Positions 24,163 to 36,149 of a DNA stretch of 64,000 nt are shown here, piece after piece (position 1 is the first letter of the stretch; each line of letters begins with the position of its first letter). The notes under the pieces are model-generated. The model was not told the DNA's origin, ran no database searches, and saw only the letters and a list, made by a program, of their open reading frames with translations. Where the stretch lies: positions 868,001 through 932,000 of the forward strand of contig JADANN010000435.1 in NCBI GenBank assembly GCA_018806985.1, written 5' to 3'. This DNA comes from Angiostrongylus vasorum. Taxonomy: Eukaryota; Nematoda; Chromadorea; Rhabditida; Metastrongylidae. A program made the position numbers and the translations under genes.

Positions 24163-25387
24163 GCGTTTGATGCCTATCTATCCGCAACAGCTTGATGTGT
24201 GCCAACTGCCCATTTCTATGTAAATACTAACAACCTGTGCTTGAATACGTGATATCGTGTGGGTCTCTTCTATCTGTCACTAAATGCCGGCTGCTCGCAT
24301 ATTTTTTGATTTTGACATTCTGCTGCTAATCTTGCTATGTTGCCCATATTTTCGATTATGCTGTTTCACTAGGCCAGTTGCACATAAATCATTACTGGTT
24401 GTAATCGCCTGTAGATCTGATCAACTTGAGTATATAGAAAGTGAAATCAATTTAGCATAGTGAATTAAAAGGGATTTTCTACGTCACAAGAGTTTCACAC
24501 GGTATGCGAACAATATTCTGCGAAAAATAGAACGGCCATTTTTTACAGCTACAACGAAACTTCCACATAAAAAGAGAAAAATGTGCTTGCTTTGTCATCG
24601 AATATTTAAAAATGTAGCAATGCAGTCCCGATGTCTGAGTTAGTTGTACAAACTGTCTACCACTCCTTGCTGATGATCGTCGTCCAGCTCCACTTTAACC
24701 ACTTATGGCCATCATCATCCGTCATTTGAGATTTGACCTTGTACCGCCCACGATGAAGTAGGCCTAAAATTACGAACTGAGAACAGTGATTATAAAATTC
24801 GAAAATACTGTAGGTTTACAAAAAATGGGATCAGGAAACTCAAGTAACTCAAATGTACTGCCTATGAATTTAATAAAACACAAGTGTTTTAACCATGCAC
24901 TCTACTAACTTAATGTTTAGCATGTTGTACTGCTTCTGCGCATGTGACAAGGATTTTCATTGTCTATTTCAAAAGTATTTACCTTTAAAACTACTTGTGA
25001 AAATTTGAAAGAACTGGTTTTTTTGTTTATTTTCATTCGTAGACCGAAAACCATAAAAAAGCTAGCAAACCTGCTGGAATTTCTTCAACGGGCGTTGTAT
25101 AACTCTGCAAATCTTTTTTCGGACCGTATGATCCCACCATGAAACTTTCCGTAAGGATTTGTAATCCATGACGACTAATTTTTTGCGTATACCTACAACT
25201 GGCAAAATTATAATTAATGTTGACCTCAACTTAATGGTCTTTTAAGAAATACATCAGATCAATCCGAACGAAATCATTTCATATATACCTTGTATGTAGC
25301 CTTTCTTGCACAACACGTTTTCATGTAGAAAACACTATTATGAGAACAGATCAGATATAATTTTATGTAGTAAGAACAGAAAGTGGC
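24163..25387. other. TOM1-like 3' flank
   Basis: AT-rich, no recognised gene. An AATAAA at about 24872-24877 could serve as a distant poly(A) signal for the TOM1-like transcript. Nothing else is supported. Confidence 0.35.
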
Positions 25388-25655
25388 ACGTGTGGCGCAG
25401 TGGTCGGAGGCGCCCTGCAGCACACACGTGGAATCGATCTCCGCTCCCATGGCTCACCAAGCGTTCCATCTCTCCGGGGTCGGCAAATTGGTACCAGACT
25501 TGTCTGGGAGGAAAGTAACACTGGCTCGATACATCGGTGGACCACCACGAGTCATCGTACAGCCCAGGTATGCATCTAGTCGCCTCGAAACGATGCTTAA
25601 TGAAGTCGAATGCATGGCGCATCTCTCAGGGAATGATCAACGCCGGGAGCTTTAT
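25388..25655 (+). repeat. tRNA-related SINE, copy 4 (family 1), best-preserved copy
   Basis: It has an intact A-box-like TGGCGCAGTGGTCGGAGGCG, B-box-like GTGGAATCGATCTCC, a tRNA-unrelated body (CAAATTGGTACCAGACTTG, CTCGATACATCGGTGG), and a conserved 3' block ATGCATGGCGCATCTCTCAG followed by GAGCTTTATTTTTTTT. The body and tail carry no open frame of note. Confidence 0.92.
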
Positions 25656-25699
25656 TTTTTTTATCCCTTGAGAACATACAACAGTAATACTCACTTAAG

Positions 25700-27740
25700 A
25701 CCGGTGATGATCTCGCGCTGAACATAAAAGTCGAATCGGAGCCTGTACTGACATCCTTCCTTTAAAACAAACGTCGTGTCTTCCACGGTACCTTAAATTC
25801 TTTTGTGTAGAGGTCGTCACTAAGGCTTCCCTTCTTACGAACGTCTATAGCATTACCAAATGTCTTCTTGACGTTTTGGTCACGTTAGCTGCGCATATGG
25901 GATAGATTTTAAATTTAACTAGTGAAATTTACGATGATTTAACGCGTGAAGGGGAAAGTAGAAAGACGCGCCACTGCCAACGTTAAGCTGAGAAAAGGTT
26001 CATTGGAAACAAGAAGGAAAGTGGAGAAGAAGAACGATGAAAACCTAAGTGAACTCTGAAATTGTTTATAAAAAAATTAATGAAAGAGTGACGAGGAAGG
26101 GTTTACAACAAAATGTGTGACAAAATTCCTAAATAACTATCAACAACAATTTGAATGTTCTTGGCTTCGGAGGGTCCCTTTGCTCTGCACCAGTTCAGCA
26201 ATTTTGTCAGACCAAGTGGTATGAGTGCTTGCGAATCACTGCACCGTCGTCTGTACAGAAAGGACCTACTGACGGAAACGGTTTCCGATGAGATTCGGTT
26301 GCCCTACATCAATCATACTCTTAAGCGTAAGGTGCTTCTGCGAGAAGAATTATCATCACGTAGACAAAAATGGGAAGAAAATCACGTGCAAGAAAGTTAT
26401 TCTCTGCCGTTGGTGGAACTTGAAAGAAACATTGTACCATGGACCCACACCAGCCGGTATCGCAAAGACGACCGGTGACTCCATTGCTCAAGGTCCAGTC
26501 CTGACCTCGTTCATTAAAAAAAACGTTGTCCCAAATGTCTTCTTCTTCACCACGGCAGCATCAGTCCACAAATTGTAATTGTCAAACATCACGGAAACAT
26601 GTGGAAGGCTCCACGCATCCAACGTGTTCTCTGAGGTTTATTCGTTGCTCATCTGATTTTTCTCCGCAATTCAATGCTCACTTGGTGAATAACAACAGTC
26701 GACACTCAATGATGGTGTACAAATTGAAAAAGACCGTGCTCGTAAAGCTTTCAATAGTTCGATAGTCCTATGGACAAAACAAGCAGAGCACCTATCCATG
26801 TGTTGTGAGCACCCGATTGATGATTGTGGTGAATACACTGCACACTGAAATCGTATTTCATTAAGTCATAAAAATTACTAAAAAGTTTGCGCAGTGTCGC
26901 AGAACCTTCTTTTCAACTTAACTGTGTATTATACGCATCCGTTTTCCGACATTCAATCACGGGACAGGTCTGTCACAGTAATAACTCGTCGGTTTATGCT
27001 CACTCTAAAGCGATTTCTAAGTGTTACTTTGTGGATTTTAAACATCAGAAAAGTCCAAAATATTCTAACCAACCACGACCATCGAGATTCACTGTGATGT
27101 CTTCGCGTCCGTCAACCAACAAGCTGATTGATTTAATGATAACATTGTTGGGATTGTTCTCGTCAACGACAATATCGTTTGGAGACGAACCCAGCAAAAC
27201 AGTTTTGTACTTTGCAAGACTTTTTATTATCCTGGAAGAGTTACTATTGGAGAAAAAACGATTTTGTCAGCAAAGTAACTGGGAAAAAACCAACGCATAA
27301 AAAAATGGAGTTCTTTTCCCAATATATGGAAACAAGACGAACAATGTTAAACAATGTCTGAACAAGTCATAGCTAAAAACTAATGCATACTCCTTCCATT
27401 TGCACACACTGCCAGCCATGTCATTAGTAGCATTCTCAAATATCAACTGTTATATTTTCCAAATTAAATGTTATGCTAGGAAATGCTAAGAACTATGATA
27501 CGTCATCCTGAAACTTTGGCCCCCCAATTTTGCTTCAATCGGAACTTGACTGTATTTTCGTTGCTTCTTGTTTTCTCATAATTGAGGAGTTCGCAGAAAC
27601 TCGAGCGTGCAAAGGTTTAACATAGAAAACGGTCAACTTTACAAACACTCATGTATTTCTTCCAAGTCAATCTCGAGAACTTTTGAGATTTAGCTCACTG
27701 CGTCTGCACTCATAAAACCTGTATACGGAACGAGAAATGA
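25700..27740. other. Gene-poor stretch, no recognised exon
   Basis: Several plus-strand open frames of 60-137 codons occur between 26155 and 27360. None shows a motif I recognise, and they overlap in different frames with no splice pattern. They could be transposon relics. I see no family 1-4 repeat here. Confidence 0.35.
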
Positions 27741-27747
27741 GATGAAG

Positions 27748-27860
27748 TGCCCTTGTTGAGCTGGCGGAAGGTTGGTGTCAGTTATTGCTATAGTCGTGAT
27801 TCTAACATGGTCGACCTTCCGGCGACTTCACCTTCTTCAGAGCCTGGACGTATTTGATAA
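27748..27860 (-). repeat. Penelope-type repeat with hammerhead-like core (family 4), copy 2
   Basis: On the minus strand: GCTCTGAAGA, stem GGTGAAGTCGCC (five paired bases), GGAAGGTC in place of GAAACGTC, ending near CCTTCCGCCAGCTCAACAAG. The shared order with the copies at 44.1 and 44.7 kb identifies the family; the core is mutated. Confidence 0.6.
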
Positions 27861-27861
27861 G

Positions 27862-28120
27862 CAGAGATATTTGCAAAACTCCATACCGCTGGTGTACGCG
27901 GTGCGAACCAAAGACGCTATTATTCCTTCCTGGGGCTAACTTGTTCACCACCACACCATACGGGTCTTTCGTTTCACCTGTCTCAGCTTGTTCTATCGAT
28001 CAGTACCATCAGCAATCACCCGCCAACGGGATTGATCTGGGCAGCCCAAATCTGCACTGAATCCAATTAAGCTGAAGCTGTGGTATAATTCAAAATGTCG
28101 TCACTATTTATTTACTGCCT
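27862..28120 (+). repeat. Fold-back element, single arm (family 3)
   Basis: Contains GAGATATTTGCAAAACTCC, then CTAACTTGTTCACCACCACA, CGGGATTGATCTGGG and CAAATCTGCACTG, the same order as the left half of the 48.8 kb element. It joins directly to the complete fold-back copy at 28121. Confidence 0.8.
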
Positions 28121-28551
28121 ACTCTTTTCTTTTTAATGGAAAAGTATTATTTGAAATATATGAATAATGATGCTGAAATATTTGCAGAACTCCGGACCGC
28201 AGGTGCATGTGGTGGGGATCGAAAACGCTATTTATTACCCTTTCCGGGTTCAAACGCGTTCCCCCACCACACCAAGCGGACCCTTCGTGTCTCGTTTCTC
28301 GCCGATTTATTCTCGCCAGATCAGTCACGTTGACGGGTGATTGCTGATAGCACCTATAGGCCAATAACACGGCTTGGAGGAAAACGGAACGAAGGACTCG
28401 CATGGTGTGGTAGTGAACACGTTAGCTCCCGGAAAGGGCAATAGCGTTTTCGGTTCCCACAGCATACACCAGCGCTCCGGAGTTCTGCAAATAGCTCAGC
28501 ATCATTATGCTTAAATTTCAAATAATGCCATTCCATTAAAAAGAACGAGAA
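28121..28551. repeat. Fold-back element, complete (family 3)
   Basis: Long inverted repeat. The left arm starts CTTTTCTTTTTAATGGAA, continues through TTTGCAGAACTCCGGACCGC and reaches CCACCACACCAAGCGGACCC. The right arm is its reverse complement, with matching blocks in reverse order, ending TTCCATTAAAAAGAACGAG. Arms of about 170 bp flank a short centre. No coding capacity, consistent with a non-autonomous DNA element. Confidence 0.85.
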
Positions 28552-28649
28552 GACTATCGATATAATTCGGTGGATTATCTTTAGTACTAAAGAAGATCTA
28601 TTGTATAAATGAATGGAAACTTGCCTAAAAAACTCTTACGCGTTTTATT

Positions 28650-28812
28650 AGGTATATAATTGATTTTCACTAGTACCACAGATAATCCACAGAATTATAA
28701 AGTACGTCTGGGTTGTGAAACAGGCAAATTCGCCGAAACATCAGCCGACGAATCATTACATCAACAGCAACTGAAACCAACCTCCCGTTAGCTCAAGAAG
28801 GATAGTTCGTAA
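28650..28812 (+). repeat. Penelope-type repeat with hammerhead-like core (family 4), copy 3
   Basis: Plus-oriented: AGGCAAATTCGCCGAAACAT followed by CAGCCGACGAATCATTAC, then ACCAACCTCCCGTTAGCTCA and AGTTCGTAA. It matches the right arm of the 44.7 kb copy. The CUGANGA side of the core has decayed. Confidence 0.55.
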
Positions 28813-28959
28813 AAATTACACATATTAACTATCAATGTTGTGGTTTTCAAGAATTCGCTTAAAAGAAATGAACGTTCATCTGCTTAAACCCCAGCAGTCT
28901 ATAGATATCCATCACGTAAAAAAGAATGTTATGCTCTTCTGCATCAATTATCCGCCTTT

Positions 28960-29160
28960 CAAAGGAGTACCTGGTGAGAGCTCAGAATCTCGGCCATTGT
29001 CTTCTTCTCAGGAGGCTTATACTGCCTATTCTGCTCGACGTCAACGTTTTTCGCCACGTTTTCGGCGCGTTCAGTCATTCTAGAGACAGTTTATGTTGAG
29101 GCAGACAATTAATCAACCGTGCTATAAAAGCGACAAAAACAACGGCAAACAATAAAGAAT
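28960..29160 (+). CDS. Possible orphan terminal exon (uncertain)
   Basis: After a plausible acceptor (CCTTTCAAAG) a plus-strand frame reads GVPGESSESRPLSSSQEAYT and continues basic to RVQSF and a TAG at about 29083. AATAAA motifs follow near 29152. It has the shape of a last exon with a 3' UTR. I recognise no family and no upstream partner; it may be a relic. Confidence 0.2.
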
Positions 29161-29169
29161 AAAATAACA

Positions 29170-31470
29170 CCGCGTGCTTGCTCAACGAGAATATGAGAGA
29201 ACAACTACTTCGCGAAATGATGGATATGTTTAGGTATAATAATGAAAATCTATTCGATTATATGAACCAACGTATTGCAATGTTATAATGAAAGTGGAAC
29301 AAGGGTTAGAAAATCCGAAGTGCTAATTTTTCGGCCCAGAACTTGTTCAAAACGAATTTTTCTAGCTGATATTGCATTTTATTTAGCATCAGGATAAGTT
29401 CTAAGATGCGGATCTTATCGCGATATTAGGGAATGATGGAAGTAAGAGCAAGAGAAGTTCCAATCAATGGGTGAAGATTGCTAAGTGGCCATGAAGAAAT
29501 AGCTAGGAATACTGTATGCTCTCGAAAGTTAGGCAGGAAATGCGCATTAAATAAAGTAAAAAACGCCTCGAATTTTTTACCGTACTGTAAACAATTTGGG
29601 TTGTTTCAATCTTCAGTTTAATGTTTTGCAGCAATTCGTGTACTGAGGGGAAAAAATGTAAGCACCTCATCATCAAGTGCCACCTTTCTTATGATGTGAT
29701 CGTGGAATAAATTGAAACAAATGCGTAATGCGTAAAACAACATGCTTGCGAATCACGTGAAACTGTTTCGTTAGATAAGGGTTGTAAACATGTTGATTCT
29801 TACGTAATGCATCATATATCAAAAACATGATTAAGAAAAAAAATTCCGAAATGGACGAAACAACGCCGATAACAAAATGAAACAAGAATGATACATGCTC
29901 ACGGGCTATCACGAAACGCTAAGCAGCCAATTTTATTGAGAAGGCGACATTTCGCCACCAGAAGAGGGCATTAGAAATCCATTGCATTCGGACGCTGAGC
30001 TCCGTACATTACATCTTTAGAGAACTGATGTAATCAGAAAAAAAAGACCAAATGTACAATGTTTCCCAGCTTATGGAATCTAATTGGAAAATGATATGAT
30101 ACTGCGATCATAAGGCAACATAGAGTGCGAAATTTACGCTCTACATTACGCGTCACCCAACTACCACACGCTTAGACGGAGGTCGCAATGCCATCCAGTA
30201 CACACAGTGAAGAAGGCGTTTCTACGAAACTCACGTGGTAATAGTCACTTTTATGGTCCTTCTTCGTAATCCTATCTAAATACTAATAGTTTAGATTTTT
30301 AGAAGGAACGCTACGGAAATCGTACCACAATGCTCACACGTAATCACCACAAATAGTTAAAACCAATGGTTCGGAGAAAGGTTTTCGGAATCGGAACCGC
30401 TCAGTGGATTCCACTTGCAGGTGCGACGGAGAACATAGTAGTCCTCATATGAAGGTCATTATTAATTAAATTTTTTGCAGAAAAAGCAACGATTAGTAAC
30501 TATGTATTGAAATATGGTGTACTTGATTTGGTTTCCTCATGGAATACGTGAATTTCTCAGCATGAGTTACATAATGGGGGATAACATCCCTTGCTGTCGG
30601 CAGCACTTCACCAGAAAAACATTTCCAATGACGCGTTAAACCAATGGGAAGACGGAAATGTAGTATAAGGAAATTGTCGATCTTTGAAAACCGTTGAGGA
30701 AACCTCACAGTTTGCATGCTCACACTCAGTTGTTATGTAAAATTCGCAAGATGGATTCAATGATTTGAGTCCAATGAGTAGAAAACACTTAGGCTATTGC
30801 GTAATATATATTTGAATAACTTTTCCCAATCGAATTGCAAAGAGGTAGTTTTTGAAGGTCAACCACATTGCTAGACCTGACTGGTAATTTCGGAGTGTGT
30901 TCTAAAAAAATATCCACCCCTTGCTTCACTCGGACCGCGATTTTTTTGAAATTATTCATTGATCCTTTCTTTGCAACTGGAATGACGAAACAAACTGTCG
31001 ATGTCAAAAGACACCTCTCCAAAGACCAAAAGAACAGTGGATGGTTGTTCGGAAAGTTTTTTGCCACATGCAAAGGAAGAAATGAAAAAAACGTCTTAAA
31101 AACATAGAGCATGCGAAGATAAAATTCTGTACATATATTTAAAAAAAACGCTGAAGAGACTGTGCATTTGTAAAGCCCTGAAAACAAAAAAAAGAGCAAA
31201 ATGATGGAATGGCTGCCGATATGCATTGATTTCAATATAAAAGACATGCGAAGAGGAAACTATGCATCCAGTTAAACTACTCGTTTTCATGAAAATCTGG
31301 ATCGGATTGAGCTCACGTCTTTCCGTCTCCAGCAGTGATATGGTGCTGTGACATTAACAACAGTTTTTTTTTAAACAATCACGGTTTCTGTTCTTTCCAA
31401 GTCTCACAGTTCTTGTTTAAGGCCAGCAGCACCGAGTCCTTCACAGGTGATGAATGTGTAGGGTCAGCTC
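29170..31470. other. AT-rich gene-poor stretch
   Basis: No exon, RNA gene or named repeat is supported. Open frames on both strands are of random-looking composition. Confidence 0.35.
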
Positions 31471-31479
31471 AAAAAAAAC

Positions 31480-32010
31480 AGCATGGAGTGTGGCGCGATG
31501 TTATGCTTGACCATAAAAAGCTCCTCCTGCCTGTTCATTATCGGATTGTTGGAATTCATTTAGAATGCTTCGAGAGTTTTGTGCGTGGTTTTCGATTCCT
31601 GTGCGACGACTAACTTCTACTTCAAAATCTTCTCTGTTATATCTCTGTCTCACATGCGTACCTAGTGGAGTAACTGGTTTAACCTTAGGTTTACCAAATG
31701 GGTGTTTTTCCATGCGAATACATAAAGGACTGCCCTTTTTGCGAACGTATTCGTCCCTGCACTCTTTACAAGATGCCATATATACTGTATTCCAACTCAT
31801 TCAATCACAGTTTGTGCTATTTCAACATCTTATGCGATTTTTGCGCAGTCCGTAGACTGTCATACAAGCGGTACGAACTAGCTGGCGTCTTAAAGTGCTT
31901 GGTGACATATCACTCAGTTACCGTATTTTCTAAACCGGTCCATCTAAACCATCTCAAGCAATGTCTTACAGCTGCGTTATTTCGTTTGAGATGAATAGAA
32001 GGATAAAGGG
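31480..32010 (-). mobile_element. Penelope-like element relic, GIY-YIG domain
   Basis: On the minus strand the frames encode the C-terminal part of a Penelope-like retroelement. The upstream block is a diverged ...RHCLRWFRWTGLENTVTE (~31970-31910), typical of the region before the endonuclease. Then comes VYMASCKECRDEYVRKKGSP LCIRMEKH (~31790-31710) with the CxxC pair that precedes the GIY-YIG motif, and TPLGTHVRQRYNREDFEVEV (~31680-31610). Two frameshifts and the loss of the YIG glycine (here YVR) make it inactive. A hammerhead-like motif lies just upstream on the same strand at 32181-32208. Confidence 0.75.
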
Positions 32011-32180
32011 ACATTATTCTCTCATTACCGTTTGGTGGTGACCGAGAATTTGCTCTAAACGAATTCGATTCGATCAAGAAATGCAGGAGGAATGAAATAG
32101 ACTCTCCAAGCAGATTATCTAGTGTACCGAATAAAAAATGTTATAATAAAGTTCAAGTAGGGACGAAGAAATCACGTTTC

Positions 32181-32208
32181 GACGTTTCGTCCTATGACTC
32201 GTCTCCAG
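32181..32208 (-). ncRNA. Hammerhead-ribozyme-like motif near a Penelope relic
   Basis: Minus strand: CTGGAGA, a loop with GTC/GAC pairing (GAGTCATAGGAC), then GAAACGTC. This differs from the CUGANGA...GAAA hammerhead core at one conserved position (A6 to G), so it is probably inactive. Penelope-like elements are known to carry hammerhead motifs in their terminal repeats. Confidence 0.45.
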
Positions 32209-32219
32209 GATTCGTTTTG

Positions 32220-35200
32220 GGGGGAACATCCCATGTTTTCGAGCAGTACAGCAAAAGTAGGAGAGATTGTATTTATTTTTAGATGTTTTCTGTAAAATAT
32301 ATGTTTTATATGCTTTATGAAAATCTCCATAACCAGAATTTTTGTTCCAGTAGAAAACGAGGACTTATTTTTTGGCTACCGAAAACTGTAGGTTCTATTG
32401 GTTTGTAATTTGAACTGGTGAAGCTCAGCACTTTGGATTAAATTCGCCAGTTCACATTGATTCCACCCTACTTTGGGATAGCTGGCGCGGCAATCCCAGG
32501 ATTCCATGAAAAAAACGAATCGACAAACATGCAATCAAATTCATGAAAAGATGAATATTCTGAAGCAGAAGCTGAATGCAATCGCAAGATTTTGAAGGCC
32601 TCTGTGGAATATCGATGCATGCAAGCGAATCAAAAGATCGGCGCTACATTTGAAGTCAGGCCATGTAAAAAAGTGTTCACCACAAGATATTATGGCGTAT
32701 TTTGAAAGCAGCCTTTTTTTTGCATAAGATTGGTTGAAATTAATCCATTTCGTCGAAAAAAAGAGGCGACTTCTTTTTAGATCTTCTCAAATTTCGCTTG
32801 GCATTCTTGTTCAGCATCACGGCTCCCTCATACCTTATAATGAAGATCCTTATAATGAAGATGGGTTACTGTATCACTGAACCAACAGGCACTCCTTCTT
32901 ATTCTAACTGCGGTTTGTGTACTTTTACCAGATGAACACTAAGTTTATATTGGGTGGATCTAGATTTCACGTTACATCAAAAATTCCTAAGAGTGACAAC
33001 GATGAATTATTGTGAAAGTTAGAAATTTCAGCGCAATACGGATAATAAATTGGGTGGCTTTAAAATTAAAGTTTGGATTAAATCGACCGTTTCTTCACCA
33101 CATATGTTGGGCAACACAAGTCCAAGGAAAAGCTGTTTCTACATGTCACAGTTCCAAAAAAGGACACTAGGAGAAGTTTGTCAGTAACTTCATTGGAAAG
33201 CTTCATTGCTCAGTGTAGAGAAACTGTAGAACTAAAGACCGTTGCTGACGGTGCCGATGGTAAGATTTTCGTTCTGATGAAACGCTTTAGAATGTATTCG
33301 TTGAATGTGAATAAGATGCATACTGCTAAAAACTAGCCGTTGTGACGAATATGTTAGTGCCAGTTTTTGAAGTTCGACTTTCATTCTATCGATCAGTGTT
33401 GAACATAATTGTCATGTTTAAACCTTAATATGTTTATAAGGAAGTGAGTTCTCCAGTGGTCAGAGGTGTCCTGGAAAACACAAAGTGTCCTTGGCTTAAC
33501 TCTCCGCTCCGGTAAGAGAGCCCCTTCATTTCCTGCAATGTCTTCAAACTTGTGCGAAATTTGTCTCAAAGAATCCAAGCGCTGACTTTTTAATCGGCAG
33601 GTCTCTGTAGGTGATTGTATAGGGGAACATGAACTCATTCATGTCTACAATGCTTGATGGACTTAATCCCATAGGGATTCATCGCCTAAACGCTTTCCCA
33701 TCCATTTGTTGGTACAAACGTTTACTTAGCGTGCAGTATAGATCTACCCAACTAGCTCTTCAAAAAATATTTAAAATTGCCGAACGTTCATAGTAAGCGT
33801 TGATTAGAGTTTAGCAGAAAATCTAGCTACTGCTCCAGTGGCTATCAATAAAACTGCAGAAATTACCGATGTGATAACAAAATCCTTCTTCATAGTCGTA
33901 AACTTGGGAGAACAAACATAGTATAACCGCATTTGAATGCGTTCCCAAATTTACTTACGGCTTAGGAATTAACCGAAGCACTACGCTAACATAAATATTT
34001 GCCCAATATGAGGATGATTATCTGAAAAAGTGCTTCTCCTATATTTTGCACATCCGATTTCGATAAGTTTAGTTGCAGGTTGAATAGCTTAATAAGCTTA
34101 ATAAATAAACAAACAAATAAGCTTAAGAACATCAAGGCCGAAGAATTGATAGGATGACGTGAGGGAAATTCCAAGAGATCACTTCATATTTCACCTCCTC
34201 ACCAATCAGTAACGTTGTTCATTGTTTATTAGCAGACACAACGCTGTTACAACAGCGACTATTTTGGCGGGTTTGATTTTTTCGGCCGTATCGCCTTCTT
34301 TACATCCCGGAAGGGTACACTGATACCCAATTTACTAGGTCAAAAGCTTTAGCAGTACAGAGAAAGATAAAAAAGTTAAACGATAATTACACGACTAGCA
34401 CCTTTTCGAAAAGCCCACCGCTTTTTACCTGCTTTCCACCGAGGAGGAACAGCCGCTTAGAGTCGCATATGGTTGATGGCTGCACCACCCCACATCAAGA
34501 ATCAATTCTGAGATGCGGGTGCTAGGGTCACAAAGAATGCCCAGAGATAACACATGATCTGAAATGTATGTCACGAATGTGTGAAGCGTGAGGATCAATC
34601 TTAGCTCGATCCCATGTTTTTCTACAACACTAGTCCTTCTCCCTGTAGTAAACACAACATGAACTGAAACCACACGATAATTGCGCATCTACTACTCCTG
34701 AATTTCCAAAGAGCCAAAAACTTCTCCATACTGTTCAATTTGCACCATTACATGCTTACCTCGAGTTTTAAATCATATAACTTCAGAAATTAGCGTTATT
34801 AGATCGATATTCACCATCGGTTGAACAGCAGATAATTATAACTGCAATATAAGGACTTGGTTTTAAATAACAGATATTTAATGTGTTGGTGAGAAGAAGA
34901 CTAACGGTTTGAAATCTATTCTCATCAATACGAATACAAATGCACTGTCAGCTATCACGAAAAGGTCTCGACCAACGTCTAAGGGTAGTTTGAGACACAT
35001 CTGCGCTTTTTCTGAAATATTTTTGCCCGAACCATCCAAGTTTGTTGTAATGAAGACATGGTTCAATCCTATACTAGGGATCTCAAGTAAAGAAGGATGT
35101 TCATCGAGAAAGGGAACCATCACGATCTGATTCAAAAATTCATGAGTGGAAACGATATCACAGGTCTTATGATTTCCTAACGTTATGTGGACTTTGGCAG

Positions 35201-35870
35201 CTTTGTATTTTTTCGCGTTCTGTCGTTTCATCTACATCCGTTTTATAAAAATATGCAACGGAAATGTAAAGTGAGCGATTACAGATATATCCTTGCTCTA
35301 TCCATCTCGTGCAAAAAGATTGACTCTATGGAAACAAAGAAGAAATTGGGCTTTATAAATGCAGATACTGCTGAGCTCACTTAGTTGCCTTGATGGGAAT
35401 ATCGTTAATCTGTTCAGCCGCATAAGAAGCAAGGTTCATGTCTCTATTCACACGGCCAGACAGTGCTTCGTTATGGAACTTCAGAATTCCGCCTCATGCC
35501 TTCTTCTTTCTTCATTATTATCTGCTCTGTTTCTATTCATACACTCTTGAATGACAGTTGATTCAAAGCATTCGAGGTAAACAGTACTAATCACTTGTTA
35601 TCAAACCGTTACTGAAAAGTTCTCAGCTATGTTTAATCTATATAAATAAGTCCATCCACAGCCAGAAGAAACCTTCAAGCCGTCGTAAACACTATAACAG
35701 CATGAGCTTCTACGAACATAGCTACAATAAAGTGTCAAATGTTTGAAATCATTTCTTCGATAAATAAGGAAAAAAACGCAGCCTTCCATTCATAATCTTT
35801 CCACAAATAGAACACTTCTGATTTCATCTGTCCACTGTCCGCAACAATTGCCAGCACTATGTTGATATTT
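32220..35870. other. AT-rich gene-poor stretch
   Basis: No supported gene. The longest frame (34878-35231, minus, 117 codons) has hydrophobic patches but no recognisable motif. A stretch at 33435-33600 weakly resembles the SINE head but is too diverged to call. Confidence 0.35.
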
Positions 35871-35875
35871 ACACG

Positions 35876-36147
35876 CACGAGTGTAGCACGGTGGTCGGAG
35901 GCGCCCTGCAATACACGTGGAATCGATCCCAGCGCCTATGGCCCACAAAGCCCTCCATCCCTCCAGGTTCGGCAAATTGGTACTGACTTTTCTGGGAGGA
36001 TAGCAGCACTGGGTCGATACATCGGTAGGCCACCGCAAGTCAATGTAAAGGCCAGATATGCATTCAATCACCTCCAAACGATGCTTAATGAGGTCGAATG
36101 CATGGCGCATACCTCAGGGGATTGACCAAAGCCGAGAGCTTTATTGT
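35876..36147 (+). repeat. tRNA-related SINE, copy 5 (family 1)
   Basis: GAGTGTAGCACGGTGGTCGG head, GTGGAATCGATCCCAGCGCC B-box region, and 3' block ending AAAGCCGAGAGCTTTATTG. Full length with modest divergence. Confidence 0.9.
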
Positions 36148-36149
36148 TT

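Noticed and set aside
29940..29990. Hammerhead-like CGACATTTCGCC
   Set aside because: Only the GAAAUGUCG side resembles the core and no CUGANGA partner is present.
33435..33620. Possible ancient SINE copy (CCAGTGGTCAGAGGTGTCCTG)
   Set aside because: Only a short stretch resembles the family-1 head; the body cannot be aligned.
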